64,000 bases of DNA. Source: Bacteroidales bacterium UBA1410. GTDB lineage: Bacteria; Bacteroidota; Bacteroidia; Bacteroidales; Dysgonomonadaceae. Of this stretch, positions 42,029 to 50,182 are shown piece by piece (positions within the stretch are counted from its first letter, which is position 1; the number at the start of each line of letters is the position of its first letter). The translations under genes were made by a program, and so were the position numbers. The notes beneath the pieces are model-generated. The model had not been told where the DNA came from. It was given only the letters and a program-made list of their open reading frames with translations, and did no database searches. The DNA lies in assembly GCA_002305015.1 (NCBI GenBank), contig DBPW01000043.1, forward strand, positions 8,248-72,247, given 5' to 3'.

Positions 42029-43588
42029 ATGAAAAAATCAACCATGTGGTTACTTGCCGTGGTGATGTTTGTTGCTTTTTTTGCACTGCTTTTCTTACAG
42101 GTTCACTATATGAAAATAACGATCAGTGCAAGAAATGCACAGTTTGACGAAGCAGTAAGAAAGAGTTTGAATAATGTAGTGAAACAGCTTGAAATCGATC
42201 AGACTTACCGTTATTTGGAGGAAGATATGATTGAGTCGGAAAACCGATATTATCAATATAGGCAACCTCAATACGGTGGTTCGGGTACAATGGGCAAGTC
42301 GTCGGAATCAACGATTGGTGCACCTTCCGAAAGCGGTTCGAATCTGGAGCAAGGTATCTCGGGTAGCAACACTCCGATGGATCAATCAACGGGGGTCTTT
42401 ATTTCTCCTCATCATGGTGCCGGTTCTATTCCGAAAACCTCATACGAAATGCAGCAATCGCTATCGAAACGTTATTTACACGAACAGGCGCTCTTGGATG
42501 AGGTGATTCTTAAAATCATGTATCGTGCAAGCGAAGAACCTATTGAAAAACGTATCGATTTCAGACAATTAGATGCATATATTCGTTCGGAATTGTTGTC
42601 AAACGGCATGAATGTGCCTTACAGCTTTCAGGTAATCGATTATAACAACAGGGTGGTGTATGCATCTCCGGGATTCAATCCCAAAGACGAAAAGGCTATT
42701 TATACGCAGACTCTTTTTCCAAACGATCCACCGGCAAAATTGAATACGTTGAGGGTGTATTTTCCATCGAAGAAGGATTATATATCGGCCGAAATGAAGT
42801 TTTTTGTTCCGTCGCTGCTATTTACGTTTCTTCTGCTGATTACCTTTATATACACCATCGTGACCTTGTTTAGGCAAAAGCGTTTGTCTGAAATGAAAAA
42901 TGATTTTATCAACAATATGACACATGAGTTGAAAACCCCTGTATCAACCATTTCGCTGGCTGCTCAAATGTTGAAAGACCCCTCTATCACCAAATCGCCT
43001 GAGGTTTTTAAACACGTAACCGGTGTAATAAACGATGAGACCAAGCGATTGAGTTTTCTGGTGGAAAAGGTGCTTCAAATGTCGCTTTTCGACAAACAGC
43101 ATACCACGCTGAAGATGAAAGAAGTGGATGTCAACGATTTAGTTGTGAATGTGGCAAATACTCATGTGCTGAAAGTGGAAAAATTTGGAGGTAGCCTCGA
43201 TATTGATTTGCAGGCCGAAGATTCGCTTGTGATGGCCGACGAAATGCATCTTACCAATGTGCTTTTCAATCTGCTTGATAATGCGGTGAAATATCGACGT
43301 GAAGATATACCTCTCAAATTGATGATACGAACGTGGAATGAAGGGAATAAACTCTTAATTTCCATCGAAGATAATGGGATCGGTATAAAAAAAGAATACT
43401 TGAAAAAGATATTTGACCGTTTTTATCGCGTACCCACAGGCAATCTTCACGATGTAAAAGGTTTTGGCCTTGGCCTGGCGTATGTTCATAAAATTGTTAC
43501 CGATCATAAAGGAACCATACGTGTCGAAAGCGAAGTCGGCAAAGGCACTAAATTTATAATTAGTTTACCCGTAATAACAAGAAAATGA
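42029..43588 (+). CDS. rprX: Sensor histidine kinase RprX
   Basis: 519 residues. Two membrane helices (about 7-27 and 252-274) flank a periplasmic sensor domain of about 225 residues with a low-complexity Gly/Ser/Gln stretch (about 75-130). The cytoplasmic part has the H box FINNMTHELKTPVSTISLAAQML (His at about 294), N box LFNLLDNAVKYR, G1 ISIEDNGIGIKKEYL and G2 GFGLGLAYVHKIV. Length and sequence match RprX of Bacteroides. The stop is followed after one base by the rprY ATG. Confidence 0.9.
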   Translation: MKKSTMWLLAVVMFVAFFALLFLQVHYMKITISARNAQFDEAVRKSLNNVVKQLEIDQTYRYLEEDMIESENRYYQYRQPQYGGSGTMGKSSESTIGAPSESGSNLEQGISGSNTPMDQSTGVFISPHHGAGSIPKTSYEMQQSLSKRYLHEQALLDEVILKIMYRASEEPIEKRIDFRQLDAYIRSELLSNGMNVPYSFQVIDYNNRVVYASPGFNPKDEKAIYTQTLFPNDPPAKLNTLRVYFPSKKDYISAEMKFFVPSLLFTFLLLITFIYTIVTLFRQKRLSEMKNDFINNMTHELKTPVSTISLAAQMLKDPSITKSPEVFKHVTGVINDETKRLSFLVEKVLQMSLFDKQHTTLKMKEVDVNDLVVNVANTHVLKVEKFGGSLDIDLQAEDSLVMADEMHLTNVLFNLLDNAVKYRREDIPLKLMIRTWNEGNKLLISIEDNGIGIKKEYLKKIFDRFYRVPTGNLHDVKGFGLGLAYVHKIVTDHKGTIRVESEVGKGTKFIISLPVITRK

Positions 43589-43589
43589 T

Positions 43590-44315
43590 ATGGAAGAGAA
43601 ATTAAAAATTTTTTTATGCGAAGATGATGAAAATCTTGGCATGTTGCTTAGAGAATATCTCCAGGCAAAAGGATATGAAACTGATCTTTTCCCGGATGGG
43701 GAAGCCGGTTTCAAAGGATTTGTGAAAACAAAATACGATTTGTGTATTGTGGATATCATGATGCCCAAGAAAGACGGTATCACCCTCGTTAAAGAAATCC
43801 GATCTATCAATAGTGAAATTCCCGTTATCTTTTTAACGGCGAAAAATATGAAAGAGGATGTGGTAGAGGGATTTAAAGTAGGGGCAGATGATTACATTAC
43901 CAAACCGTTCAGTATGGAAGAACTGGTACTTCGTATCGAAGCCATCATCCGTCGAGTAAGAGGCAAAAAAGCCAAAGAACAGCAAGTGTATAAATTCGGC
44001 AACATGGTTTTCGATACGCAGAAGCAATTGCTTACCATTGGCGATCAGCAGACCAAGTTGACAACCAAGGAATCGGAATTGCTGGCACTGCTTTGCGCTC
44101 ATGCCAACGATATTTTGGAACGCAACCATGCGCTGAAGCAAATTTGGGAAGAAGATACTTACTTCAATGCCCGAAGCATGGATGTGTATATTACCAAGTT
44201 GCGCAAACTGCTGAAAGCAGATCCGAATATCGAGATAATCAATATTCACGGTAAAGGATACAAGCTTATTGTTCCTACCGAAGAAGGAAGCAGTGAAATG
44301 CAAGTTCAACAGTAA
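43590..44315 (+). CDS. rprY: Response regulator RprY (OmpR/PhoB family)
   Basis: 241 residues. Receiver domain (1-120) with acidic pocket CEDDEN, phosphoacceptor aspartate in CIVDIMMPKKDG, Thr in FLTAKN and Lys in ITKPFSMEE. The C-terminal winged helix (about 140-235) ends MDVYITKLRKLLKADPNIEIINIHGKGYKL. Partner of RprX; in Bacteroides and Porphyromonas the orthologue controls stress and transport genes, but the target set here is unknown. A terminator follows at 44339. Confidence 0.92.
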   Translation: MEEKLKIFLCEDDENLGMLLREYLQAKGYETDLFPDGEAGFKGFVKTKYDLCIVDIMMPKKDGITLVKEIRSINSEIPVIFLTAKNMKEDVVEGFKVGADDYITKPFSMEELVLRIEAIIRRVRGKKAKEQQVYKFGNMVFDTQKQLLTIGDQQTKLTTKESELLALLCAHANDILERNHALKQIWEEDTYFNARSMDVYITKLRKLLKADPNIEIINIHGKGYKLIVPTEEGSSEMQVQQ

Positions 44316-44338
44316 TATAACAGATTTTTTGAAACGAA

Positions 44339-44374
44339 AAAGAGGGTGTATCACTATGTGATTTCACCCTCTTT
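44339..44374 (+). terminator. Intrinsic terminator between rprY and the sirtuin gene
   Basis: AAAGAGGGTG pairs with CACCCTCTTT with an inner ATCAC/GTGAT stem. The genes on both sides converge here and the A/T flanks suit use in both directions. Confidence 0.78.
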
Positions 44375-44449
44375 CAGTGTTTCTACCCGGAAGAATTATT
44401 TCAACTTTTTAATTTTCAGCGGCTTATTTTTTGTTCTGATACCGTGTTT

Positions 44450-45148
44450 TCACGCTTCGTTTTCCAATAACAGCTGTTTCAATTCTTTTACTCCCTCCGA
44501 AGCCCCTTTACGAATGTGATGGATATCGCGTCGCTGGGTCGCCACGTCTTTGGGATCGATAAGGTAGATCGGTACCCCATCGGGTACATAGTTCAACAAA
44601 CCTGCAGCAGGATATACCACCATCGATGTGCCGATAATCACAAAAATATCGGCTTGCCGCGTTATTCTCACTGCTTCTTCAATCATGGGTACAGGTTCTC
44701 CAAACCACACCACATCCGGACGCAGTTGATAGCCTTTTTCGCATACATCACCCCATTTTATATCGGGATTATCTTCCGAAAGCCGGTAAACCAACGACGG
44801 ATCGCCTGTTGATCGGGCATTCATCAGTTCGCCATGCAAATGGATTACATGACTGCTTCCTGCCCGTTCGTGCAGGTTGTCGATGTTTTGCGTAATAATG
44901 CTCACATCGAAATATTTTTCGAGTTCTGCCAAACCTTGGTGTCCCTCGTTGGGTTTGGCTTTCAGCAATTCCCTTCGCCGGGCATTGTAGAAATTGAGCA
45001 TCAGTTCCGGATTTCGGGCAAACGCTTCGGGAGTTGCCACTTCTTCTACCGGATATTGTTCCCATAAACCGCCTGAATCGCGGAAAGTGGAGATACCGCT
45101 TTCGGCACTCATCCCCGCACCGGTCAGGACTACTAATTTCTTCTTCAT
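44450..45148 (-). CDS. cobB: NAD-dependent protein deacylase (sirtuin, CobB-like)
   Basis: 232 residues from the ATG at 45148 (MKKKLVVLTGAGMSAESGIS); a GTG two codons earlier is possible. NAD-binding GAGMSAESGISTFR, TQNIDNLHERAG and the catalytic HLHGEL are present. FYNARRREL contains the Y-x-x-R pair of SIRT5/CobB-type desuccinylases. The zinc-ribbon region keeps only one cysteine (DVCEKGYQ), so the structural zinc site of E. coli CobB is absent. It removes acetyl or succinyl groups from lysines. A single gene with its own promoter. Confidence 0.9.
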   Translation of the reverse strand: MKKKLVVLTGAGMSAESGISTFRDSGGLWEQYPVEEVATPEAFARNPELMLNFYNARRRELLKAKPNEGHQGLAELEKYFDVSIITQNIDNLHERAGSSHVIHLHGELMNARSTGDPSLVYRLSEDNPDIKWGDVCEKGYQLRPDVVWFGEPVPMIEEAVRITRQADIFVIIGTSMVVYPAAGLLNYVPDGVPIYLIDPKDVATQRRDIHHIRKGASEGVKELKQLLLENEA

Positions 45149-45184
45149 TATCACTCAATCTGTTAAAAATACTTTAGAATACAA

Positions 45185-45192
45185 CAAATATA
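45185..45192 (-). promoter_or_regulatory. -7 box for the sirtuin gene
   Basis: Minus-strand TATATTTG, an exact TAnnTTTG match, predicting a leader of about 30 bases before 45148. Confidence 0.55.
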
Positions 45193-45234
45193 GTTTTTTA
45201 TTCGTGAAAAAGCGAATTATTTATATTAAAATCG

Positions 45235-45242
45235 TATTTTTG
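45235..45242 (+). promoter_or_regulatory. -7 box for the FKBP gene
   Basis: TATTTTTG, an exact TAnnTTTG match, about 63 bases before the ATG at 45311 and divergent from the sirtuin promoter. Confidence 0.55.
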
Positions 45243-45310
45243 TCGTCAAAGATTTCGAATCTTCATAATACATCGTGTAAATAAATTCATTAACACCAAA
45301 AAAGAAAACA

Positions 45311-46333
45311 ATGAAAAGAAAAAGTTTTTATGTGCTTGCTGCTTTTGCTGCATGCAGTATGATGTTTGCTTCCTGTAATGGAAGTTCTACGCCAAAAGCA
45401 TCGTTGAAAGATCCTGTCGATACACTTTCGTATGCTTATGGCGTCAGTTTAGCCGATCAAGGACTAATGCAATTTTTGGAACAAAGCGGAGTAATCGAAA
45501 GCACATCCAACATCGAGTATGAATATCAGATGAAGATTTCTGCTGCCAAAGATTCGCTTGAGAGACAGAATCTTGAAAAAGAAATGAAAGCAAAAATCGA
45601 TTCGTTGAATAAGGTAAATGCTCCTAAACTGAACGATTTTATCAAAGGATTGAAAGAAGCTCTTACAGCCGGAAAAGAAAAATCGGCATATATCCAGGGA
45701 TTGAGTATCGGTCATCAAATTTCGCAGCAAATGTTGCCCGAATTCAATAAATTTGTTTTTGGCGATGATTCCACCAAGAAAATCAATACCAATTTATTGT
45801 TGGCAGGTTTGGCCGAAACACTCAAGAACGACAAGCTGGCCATCAGTAAGATGGATGCTAATATGTACATTCAGAAAGAAATTCAAGAAGCCCAAAATCG
45901 TCAAATGGCCAAGCAGGAAGAACAATTGAAAGAACAGTACAAAGATTCCATTGCAGCAGGAGAGAAATTTTTAGCCGAAAATGCCAAGAGAGAAGGCGTG
46001 ATAACGCTTCCGAGCGGTTTGCAATACGAAATTATCAAACGCGGATCGGGTCCCATTCCTACCGATACCGATCGGGTACGTGTGCTTTATCAGGGAACGT
46101 TACTCAACGGAACCGTTTTTGACAGTAGCCTGAATCGTAACGAACCTGCCGTTTTTGGGGTAACCCAAGTTATTCCCGGATGGACCGAAGCGTTGAAAAT
46201 GATGCCTGTCGGATCGAAGTGGAGAATTTATGTACCTTACAATCTTGCTTACGGTTCTCAAGATAAAGGAACTATCAAGCCGTTCTCTACCCTTGTTTTC
46301 GAAGTTGAATTGCTTGGAATAGAGAAAAAATAA
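45311..46333 (+). CDS. FKBP-type peptidyl-prolyl isomerase lipoprotein
   Basis: 340 residues. Lipoprotein signal MKRKSFYVLAAFAACSMMF followed by ASC, with the lipid-bearing Cys at 22. The N-terminal dimerisation domain (FKBP_N, about 35-215) contains DTLSYAYGVSLADQG and AYIQGLSIGHQISQQML; a long acidic/basic helix (about 190-225) joins it to the FKBP domain (about 240-338) with VRVLYQGTLLNGTVFDSS, VIPGWTEALKMMPVGSKWRIYVP and AYGSQ. It speeds proline isomerisation in envelope proteins (FkpA/Mip-like). A single gene with its own promoter and terminator. Confidence 0.92.
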   Translation: MKRKSFYVLAAFAACSMMFASCNGSSTPKASLKDPVDTLSYAYGVSLADQGLMQFLEQSGVIESTSNIEYEYQMKISAAKDSLERQNLEKEMKAKIDSLNKVNAPKLNDFIKGLKEALTAGKEKSAYIQGLSIGHQISQQMLPEFNKFVFGDDSTKKINTNLLLAGLAETLKNDKLAISKMDANMYIQKEIQEAQNRQMAKQEEQLKEQYKDSIAAGEKFLAENAKREGVITLPSGLQYEIIKRGSGPIPTDTDRVRVLYQGTLLNGTVFDSSLNRNEPAVFGVTQVIPGWTEALKMMPVGSKWRIYVPYNLAYGSQDKGTIKPFSTLVFEVELLGIEKK

Positions 46334-46363
46334 GATAATCGGTTAGTTTTTAATTTGATTCAC

Positions 46364-46400
46364 AAAAAGGGAATTTGCTTTCGGGTAAGTTCCTTTTTTT
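46364..46400 (+). terminator. Intrinsic terminator after the FKBP gene
   Basis: AAAAAGGGAATTT pairs imperfectly with AAGTTCCTTTTTTT around GCTTTCGGGT, ending in a run of eight T residues. The following 46401-46765 contains only AT-rich sequence, a weak CGTCT/AGACG hairpin (46484-46500) and an orphan TATCTTTG box (46584-46591) with no ORF behind it. Confidence 0.65.
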
Positions 46401-46765
46401 TGTTTATTTTGTCTTTTTGTTGATCTTTCCCGATAATATAAATTTTAAATATAAGATAGAGTATATCTATATTGTTCTTTATTCGTCTCTTTTTTAGACG
46501 TTTTTCTATTGCTGATTTGCCTTATTCTACCTTTTGACATTCTATCCCGCCATTTTTGTTTCATTATGCAAAAATAATTGCTTTATCTTTGTCATTATTT
46601 TAGGTATCAAAAGGCTTTTATTGTTTTTGACAAGGAAGGGAAAAAGAAAGAAGCGAAAAGGTACACGATAAATGAAACTATAAATAAATAGCCCCATATA
46701 CTTATAAAATAACAGGAAATTTGAAAAAAAACTTATCAAAATAGTTTTTATTTAAAAAATTCGTA

Positions 46766-46773
46766 TATATTTG
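46766..46773 (+). promoter_or_regulatory. -7 box for the SusC-SusD operon
   Basis: TATATTTG, an exact TAnnTTTG match. It predicts transcription from about 46779 or slightly earlier and therefore a 5' leader of about 190 bases before the SusC ATG, much longer than for other genes here. Confidence 0.6.
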
Positions 46774-46775
46774 CC

Positions 46776-46920
46776 CGATATAATTGAATGTGTAATTGTG
46801 TTAATCGGGATTATGAATAAAAAACCGAAAACGAAAATGATGTTGCTACTTCGATTATATCGCTAATTTGTTTTTATCATCTTTCGCACAACATACACTT
46901 TTGGTATAAAAAGTAGCAAC
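46776..46920 (+). promoter_or_regulatory. Structured SusC leader with interleaved complementary segments
   Basis: Segment A CGATATAATTGAA (46776-46788) is complementary to A' TTCGATTATATCG (46850-46862), 13 bp with one G-U. Segment B GTTGCTACTT (46842-46851) is complementary to B' AAGTAGCAAC (46911-46920), 10 bp perfect. The order A-B-A'-B' means the two helices form a pseudoknot or exclude each other. B and A' both lie inside the 17-codon leader ORF. This resembles an attenuator or translation-coupled switch; function is inference. Segment A sits very near the predicted transcription start, so part of it may be untranscribed. Confidence 0.5.
46813..46866 (+). CDS. Candidate 17-codon leader peptide upstream of SusC
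   Basis: ATG to TAA encodes MNKKPKTKMMLLLRLYR. The first half is basic, the second half Leu/Arg-rich. It lies wholly in the long SusC 5' leader, 104 bases before the SusC ATG, and its last codons contain segments B and A' of the leader's complementary pairs. A ribosome at its 3' end would cover both. It may be a regulatory leader peptide. Alternative: chance ORF. Confidence 0.35.
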   Translation: MNKKPKTKMMLLLRLYR

Positions 46921-46970
46921 TTCAGTAGAGTCATATTTATAATTTTTTTATAATTTAAAAGTAGAGTTTT

Positions 46971-49900
46971 ATGAAAAGAAAACTGATGATGTTTTTGACC
47001 CTATTTTTGTTGGGAATAGGGTGGGTTTCTGCCCAAGTCCGTTCTATAAGCGGAAAAGTCATATCCGCTGAAGATGGATTGCCAGTAATTGGTGCGACGG
47101 TAATAGTTAAAGGAACCTCAATTGGTACCGTTACCGATATCGATGGCAATTTTACACTAAATTTGCCACCAGATGCAAATACGCTTGTTATTTCGTATGT
47201 GGGAATGGAAACTGTAGAAGTTGCTGCAAAAAATGGAATGAAAGTTGAGTTATCCGGCAGTGTATCTCAGTTGGATGAAGTGATTGTTACTGCTTTTGGA
47301 ACAACAACCAAAAAATCATTTACAGGATCAGCTTCCGTTATTAAAGAAGACGATATTATTAAACGTCAAACTTCCAATGTTACTAATGCTTTAGTTGGAC
47401 AGGTTGCCGGAATTCAAGGTTTGTCTTCAAACGGACAGCCGGGAACCGGATCCTCTATTCGTATTCGAGGAATCGGATCAATTAATGCCAGCAATGCTCC
47501 TCTTTATATTGTTGACGGTATTCCTTATGATTCGGATATTTCAGCTCTTAATAATGCTGATATTGAATCGATAACGATTTTAAAAGATGCAGCCTCTAAT
47601 GCCTTGTACGGAGCAAGGGGTGCAAATGGAGTTATTATTATTACAACAAAACGTGGTAAATCAAGAGAAGCCCTTGTTACTGTAGATGCAAAATGGGGAA
47701 ATAATTCACGTGCAGTACCTTCGTATGATGTAATGACTGATCCTGCAATGTATTATGAAACATTTTATCGGGCATTATATAATAGCAAAATTGCGTCAGG
47801 TGTAACTGCTGCCCATGAGTATGCCAACAAAAATCTTCTAGATGTTTCTCAGGGAGGATTAGGTTATATGGTTTATACAGTGCCAAAAAATGAACGGCTC
47901 ATTGGTACTAATTTCAAATTAAATCCTAATGCTGCTTTAGGGTATTCAGATGGAAAGTTCACCTATTTACCTGATAACTGGTATAACGAATTATTCAAAG
48001 CCGATAATTTCCGTCAAGAATATAATGTAAACGTAAGTGGAGCACTTGATAAATTATCTTATTATGCTTCCATTGGAAAGCTTGATGATACAGGAATTAT
48101 CGAAAATTCGAATTTTTCAAGATTTTCAACAAGAGCAAATGTTGATTATCAAATCAAGAATTGGTTAAAAATTGGTTCAAATTTTTCATTTGTTCAAACT
48201 AAAAGTAAATACCCGAGTGAGCAAACAACTACTAATTCCTCGGGAAATTTATTCTTTTTGAGTTCAAATATAGCACCAATCTATCCATTGTATATTAGAG
48301 ATGCAAATGGGAACATCATGCATGATAATAATGGCTTTATTATTTATGATTATGGTGATGGGAAGGTAGTGCCAAGTAAACGCCCTTTTATGAGTCAATC
48401 TAACCCGGCTTCAGCAATTGCTTTAAATAAAGAATTTTATTTAACGGATTATTTTATTGGGAAGTGGTATGCCATAGCTAATTTGTATGAAGGTCTAAAA
48501 TTCACGATTAATTATGGATTAACCAATTCGAATCAGAAATATCAATATACTTTAAATCCGTTTTATGGCCAATTTGCTGCGATGGGAGGTGCAGCCGGCG
48601 TTTCTCAATCTCGTTTTACGAGTACTAATCAGCAATATTTGTTGACTTATCAAAATCGATTCGATTTGAATAATATCGATTTACTTTTGGGTTATGAATC
48701 ATATGAATTAAAAGATAGTTATTTGTCAGGTTACAAACAAAAACTTTTTCAGCCTTTTGTTCCCGAAATAGGTAATGCAATTCTTCAACCCAGTACTTCA
48801 TCCTACACGGATACTTATGCTACTATGGGTGTTCTCTTTCAAGCAAAATATGATTATGAGTCAAAATATTTTGGTTCAGCATCTTATCGTAGAGATGCAT
48901 CTTCTTGTTTTGCTCCCGGAAATCGTTGGGGTAATTTTTGGTCAGTTGGTGCAGCATGGGATATAAACAGAGAAGATTTTATGTCTGCAGATTTTATTGA
49001 TTTGTTGAAATTAAAGGCAAGCTATGGTGCACAGGGTAACGATAAACTATATTATCCTAATACTAGCGATATTAATTATTATCCTTATGTTGATCAATAT
49101 GACGTAACCGAAACTAATGGAGAATTTGCAACAGCCAGAAGTTACAAAGGGAATAAAGATATCACATGGGAAACTTCTTATAATTTCAATATGGGAGTAG
49201 ATTTTTCGATGTTTAATCAACGTTTTAACGGGACAATCGAAGCTTTTTCACGTCGAACAAAAGATATGTTGTATTATAAACCTATGCCGGGATCTGCAGG
49301 ATATACTGAATCACCCATGAATATCGGATCAGTAAAGAATTCTGGGTTTGAAGCTGATTTACATATGGATGTGATTAAATCGCGTTCATTGATTTGGAAT
49401 GTTTATGCGAATGCAACTTTCTTAAAAAATCGGATTATTTCTTTGGATGAATCTTTAAAAGGACAATGGATAGATGGTAATTATATATACAAAGAAGGAT
49501 CCTCTATGTATAATTTTTATATCCGAAAATATGCCGGAGTCGATCCGGTAACAGGGGCTTCTTTGTGGTATAAAGACGTTAAAGATGAAAATGGTAATGT
49601 TACAGGTCAAGAAAAAGTTACTAACTGGTCTACGGCAACACAATATGAATTAGGGGATATTCTTCCTGATGTTTATGGAGGATTTGGAACTTCTTTAAAT
49701 TATTCGGGATTTGATTTTTCACTTGCTTTTGCTTATCAACTAGGTGGTAAAATTTACGACAATACCTATGCCAACGTAATGCATTCAGGATACAGTTCGG
49801 ATGCCGGTAGAAATTGGCATAAAGATATTTTGAAAGCATGGACTCCTGAGAATCCAAATACTGATGTACCTCGGGTAAATTCCAATGATCAATATACAAA

Positions 49901-50153
49901 TTATATGTCAGATAGATTTGTTATTAATTCAAATTTTTTGAGTTTACAGAATATTACTTTAGGGTATACTTTCCCGAGTAAATTTCTGAATCATTACAAT
50001 ATAAACAAGCTTCGAATTTATTGTGTAGCCGACAATGTGGCTCTTTTATCTGCGCGTAAAGGATTGGATCCTCGTCAGAGCTTTACAGCCTCGAATGCAG
50101 AATTATATACCCCGATCAGATCTATTTCCGGTGGAATAAATATAACCTTTTGA
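46971..50153 (+). CDS. SusC/RagA-family TonB-dependent outer-membrane transporter
   Basis: 1060 residues. Signal peptide MKRKLMMFLTLFLLGIGWVSAQ. A carboxypeptidase-D-like N-terminal domain (about 25-95: SGKVISAEDGLPVIGATVIVKGT, GTVTDIDGNFTLNLP) precedes the plug (about 105-230: DEVIVTAFGTTTKKSFTGS, IRIRGIGSINASNAPLYIVDG, SNALYGARGANGVIIITTKRG) and the 22-strand barrel. It forms a lidded channel with the SusD-like lipoprotein encoded 29 bases downstream. The cargo (glycan or peptide) cannot be told because no enzyme gene is adjacent. Confidence 0.95.
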   Translation: MKRKLMMFLTLFLLGIGWVSAQVRSISGKVISAEDGLPVIGATVIVKGTSIGTVTDIDGNFTLNLPPDANTLVISYVGMETVEVAAKNGMKVELSGSVSQLDEVIVTAFGTTTKKSFTGSASVIKEDDIIKRQTSNVTNALVGQVAGIQGLSSNGQPGTGSSIRIRGIGSINASNAPLYIVDGIPYDSDISALNNADIESITILKDAASNALYGARGANGVIIITTKRGKSREALVTVDAKWGNNSRAVPSYDVMTDPAMYYETFYRALYNSKIASGVTAAHEYANKNLLDVSQGGLGYMVYTVPKNERLIGTNFKLNPNAALGYSDGKFTYLPDNWYNELFKADNFRQEYNVNVSGALDKLSYYASIGKLDDTGIIENSNFSRFSTRANVDYQIKNWLKIGSNFSFVQTKSKYPSEQTTTNSSGNLFFLSSNIAPIYPLYIRDANGNIMHDNNGFIIYDYGDGKVVPSKRPFMSQSNPASAIALNKEFYLTDYFIGKWYAIANLYEGLKFTINYGLTNSNQKYQYTLNPFYGQFAAMGGAAGVSQSRFTSTNQQYLLTYQNRFDLNNIDLLLGYESYELKDSYLSGYKQKLFQPFVPEIGNAILQPSTSSYTDTYATMGVLFQAKYDYESKYFGSASYRRDASSCFAPGNRWGNFWSVGAAWDINREDFMSADFIDLLKLKASYGAQGNDKLYYPNTSDINYYPYVDQYDVTETNGEFATARSYKGNKDITWETSYNFNMGVDFSMFNQRFNGTIEAFSRRTKDMLYYKPMPGSAGYTESPMNIGSVKNSGFEADLHMDVIKSRSLIWNVYANATFLKNRIISLDESLKGQWIDGNYIYKEGSSMYNFYIRKYAGVDPVTGASLWYKDVKDENGNVTGQEKVTNWSTATQYELGDILPDVYGGFGTSLNYSGFDFSLAFAYQLGGKIYDNTYANVMHSGYSSDAGRNWHKDILKAWTPENPNTDVPRVNSNDQYTNYMSDRFVINSNFLSLQNITLGYTFPSKFLNHYNINKLRIYCVADNVALLSARKGLDPRQSFTASNAELYTPIRSISGGINITF

Positions 50154-50182
50154 TGAATAATTAGATATTAAAAAGTAGTGAT

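Noticed and set aside
46441..46765. Separate gene or sRNA behind the TATCTTTG box at 46584
   Set aside because: The exact -7 match stands alone; no ORF of useful length and no terminator-like hairpin follow before the SusC promoter.
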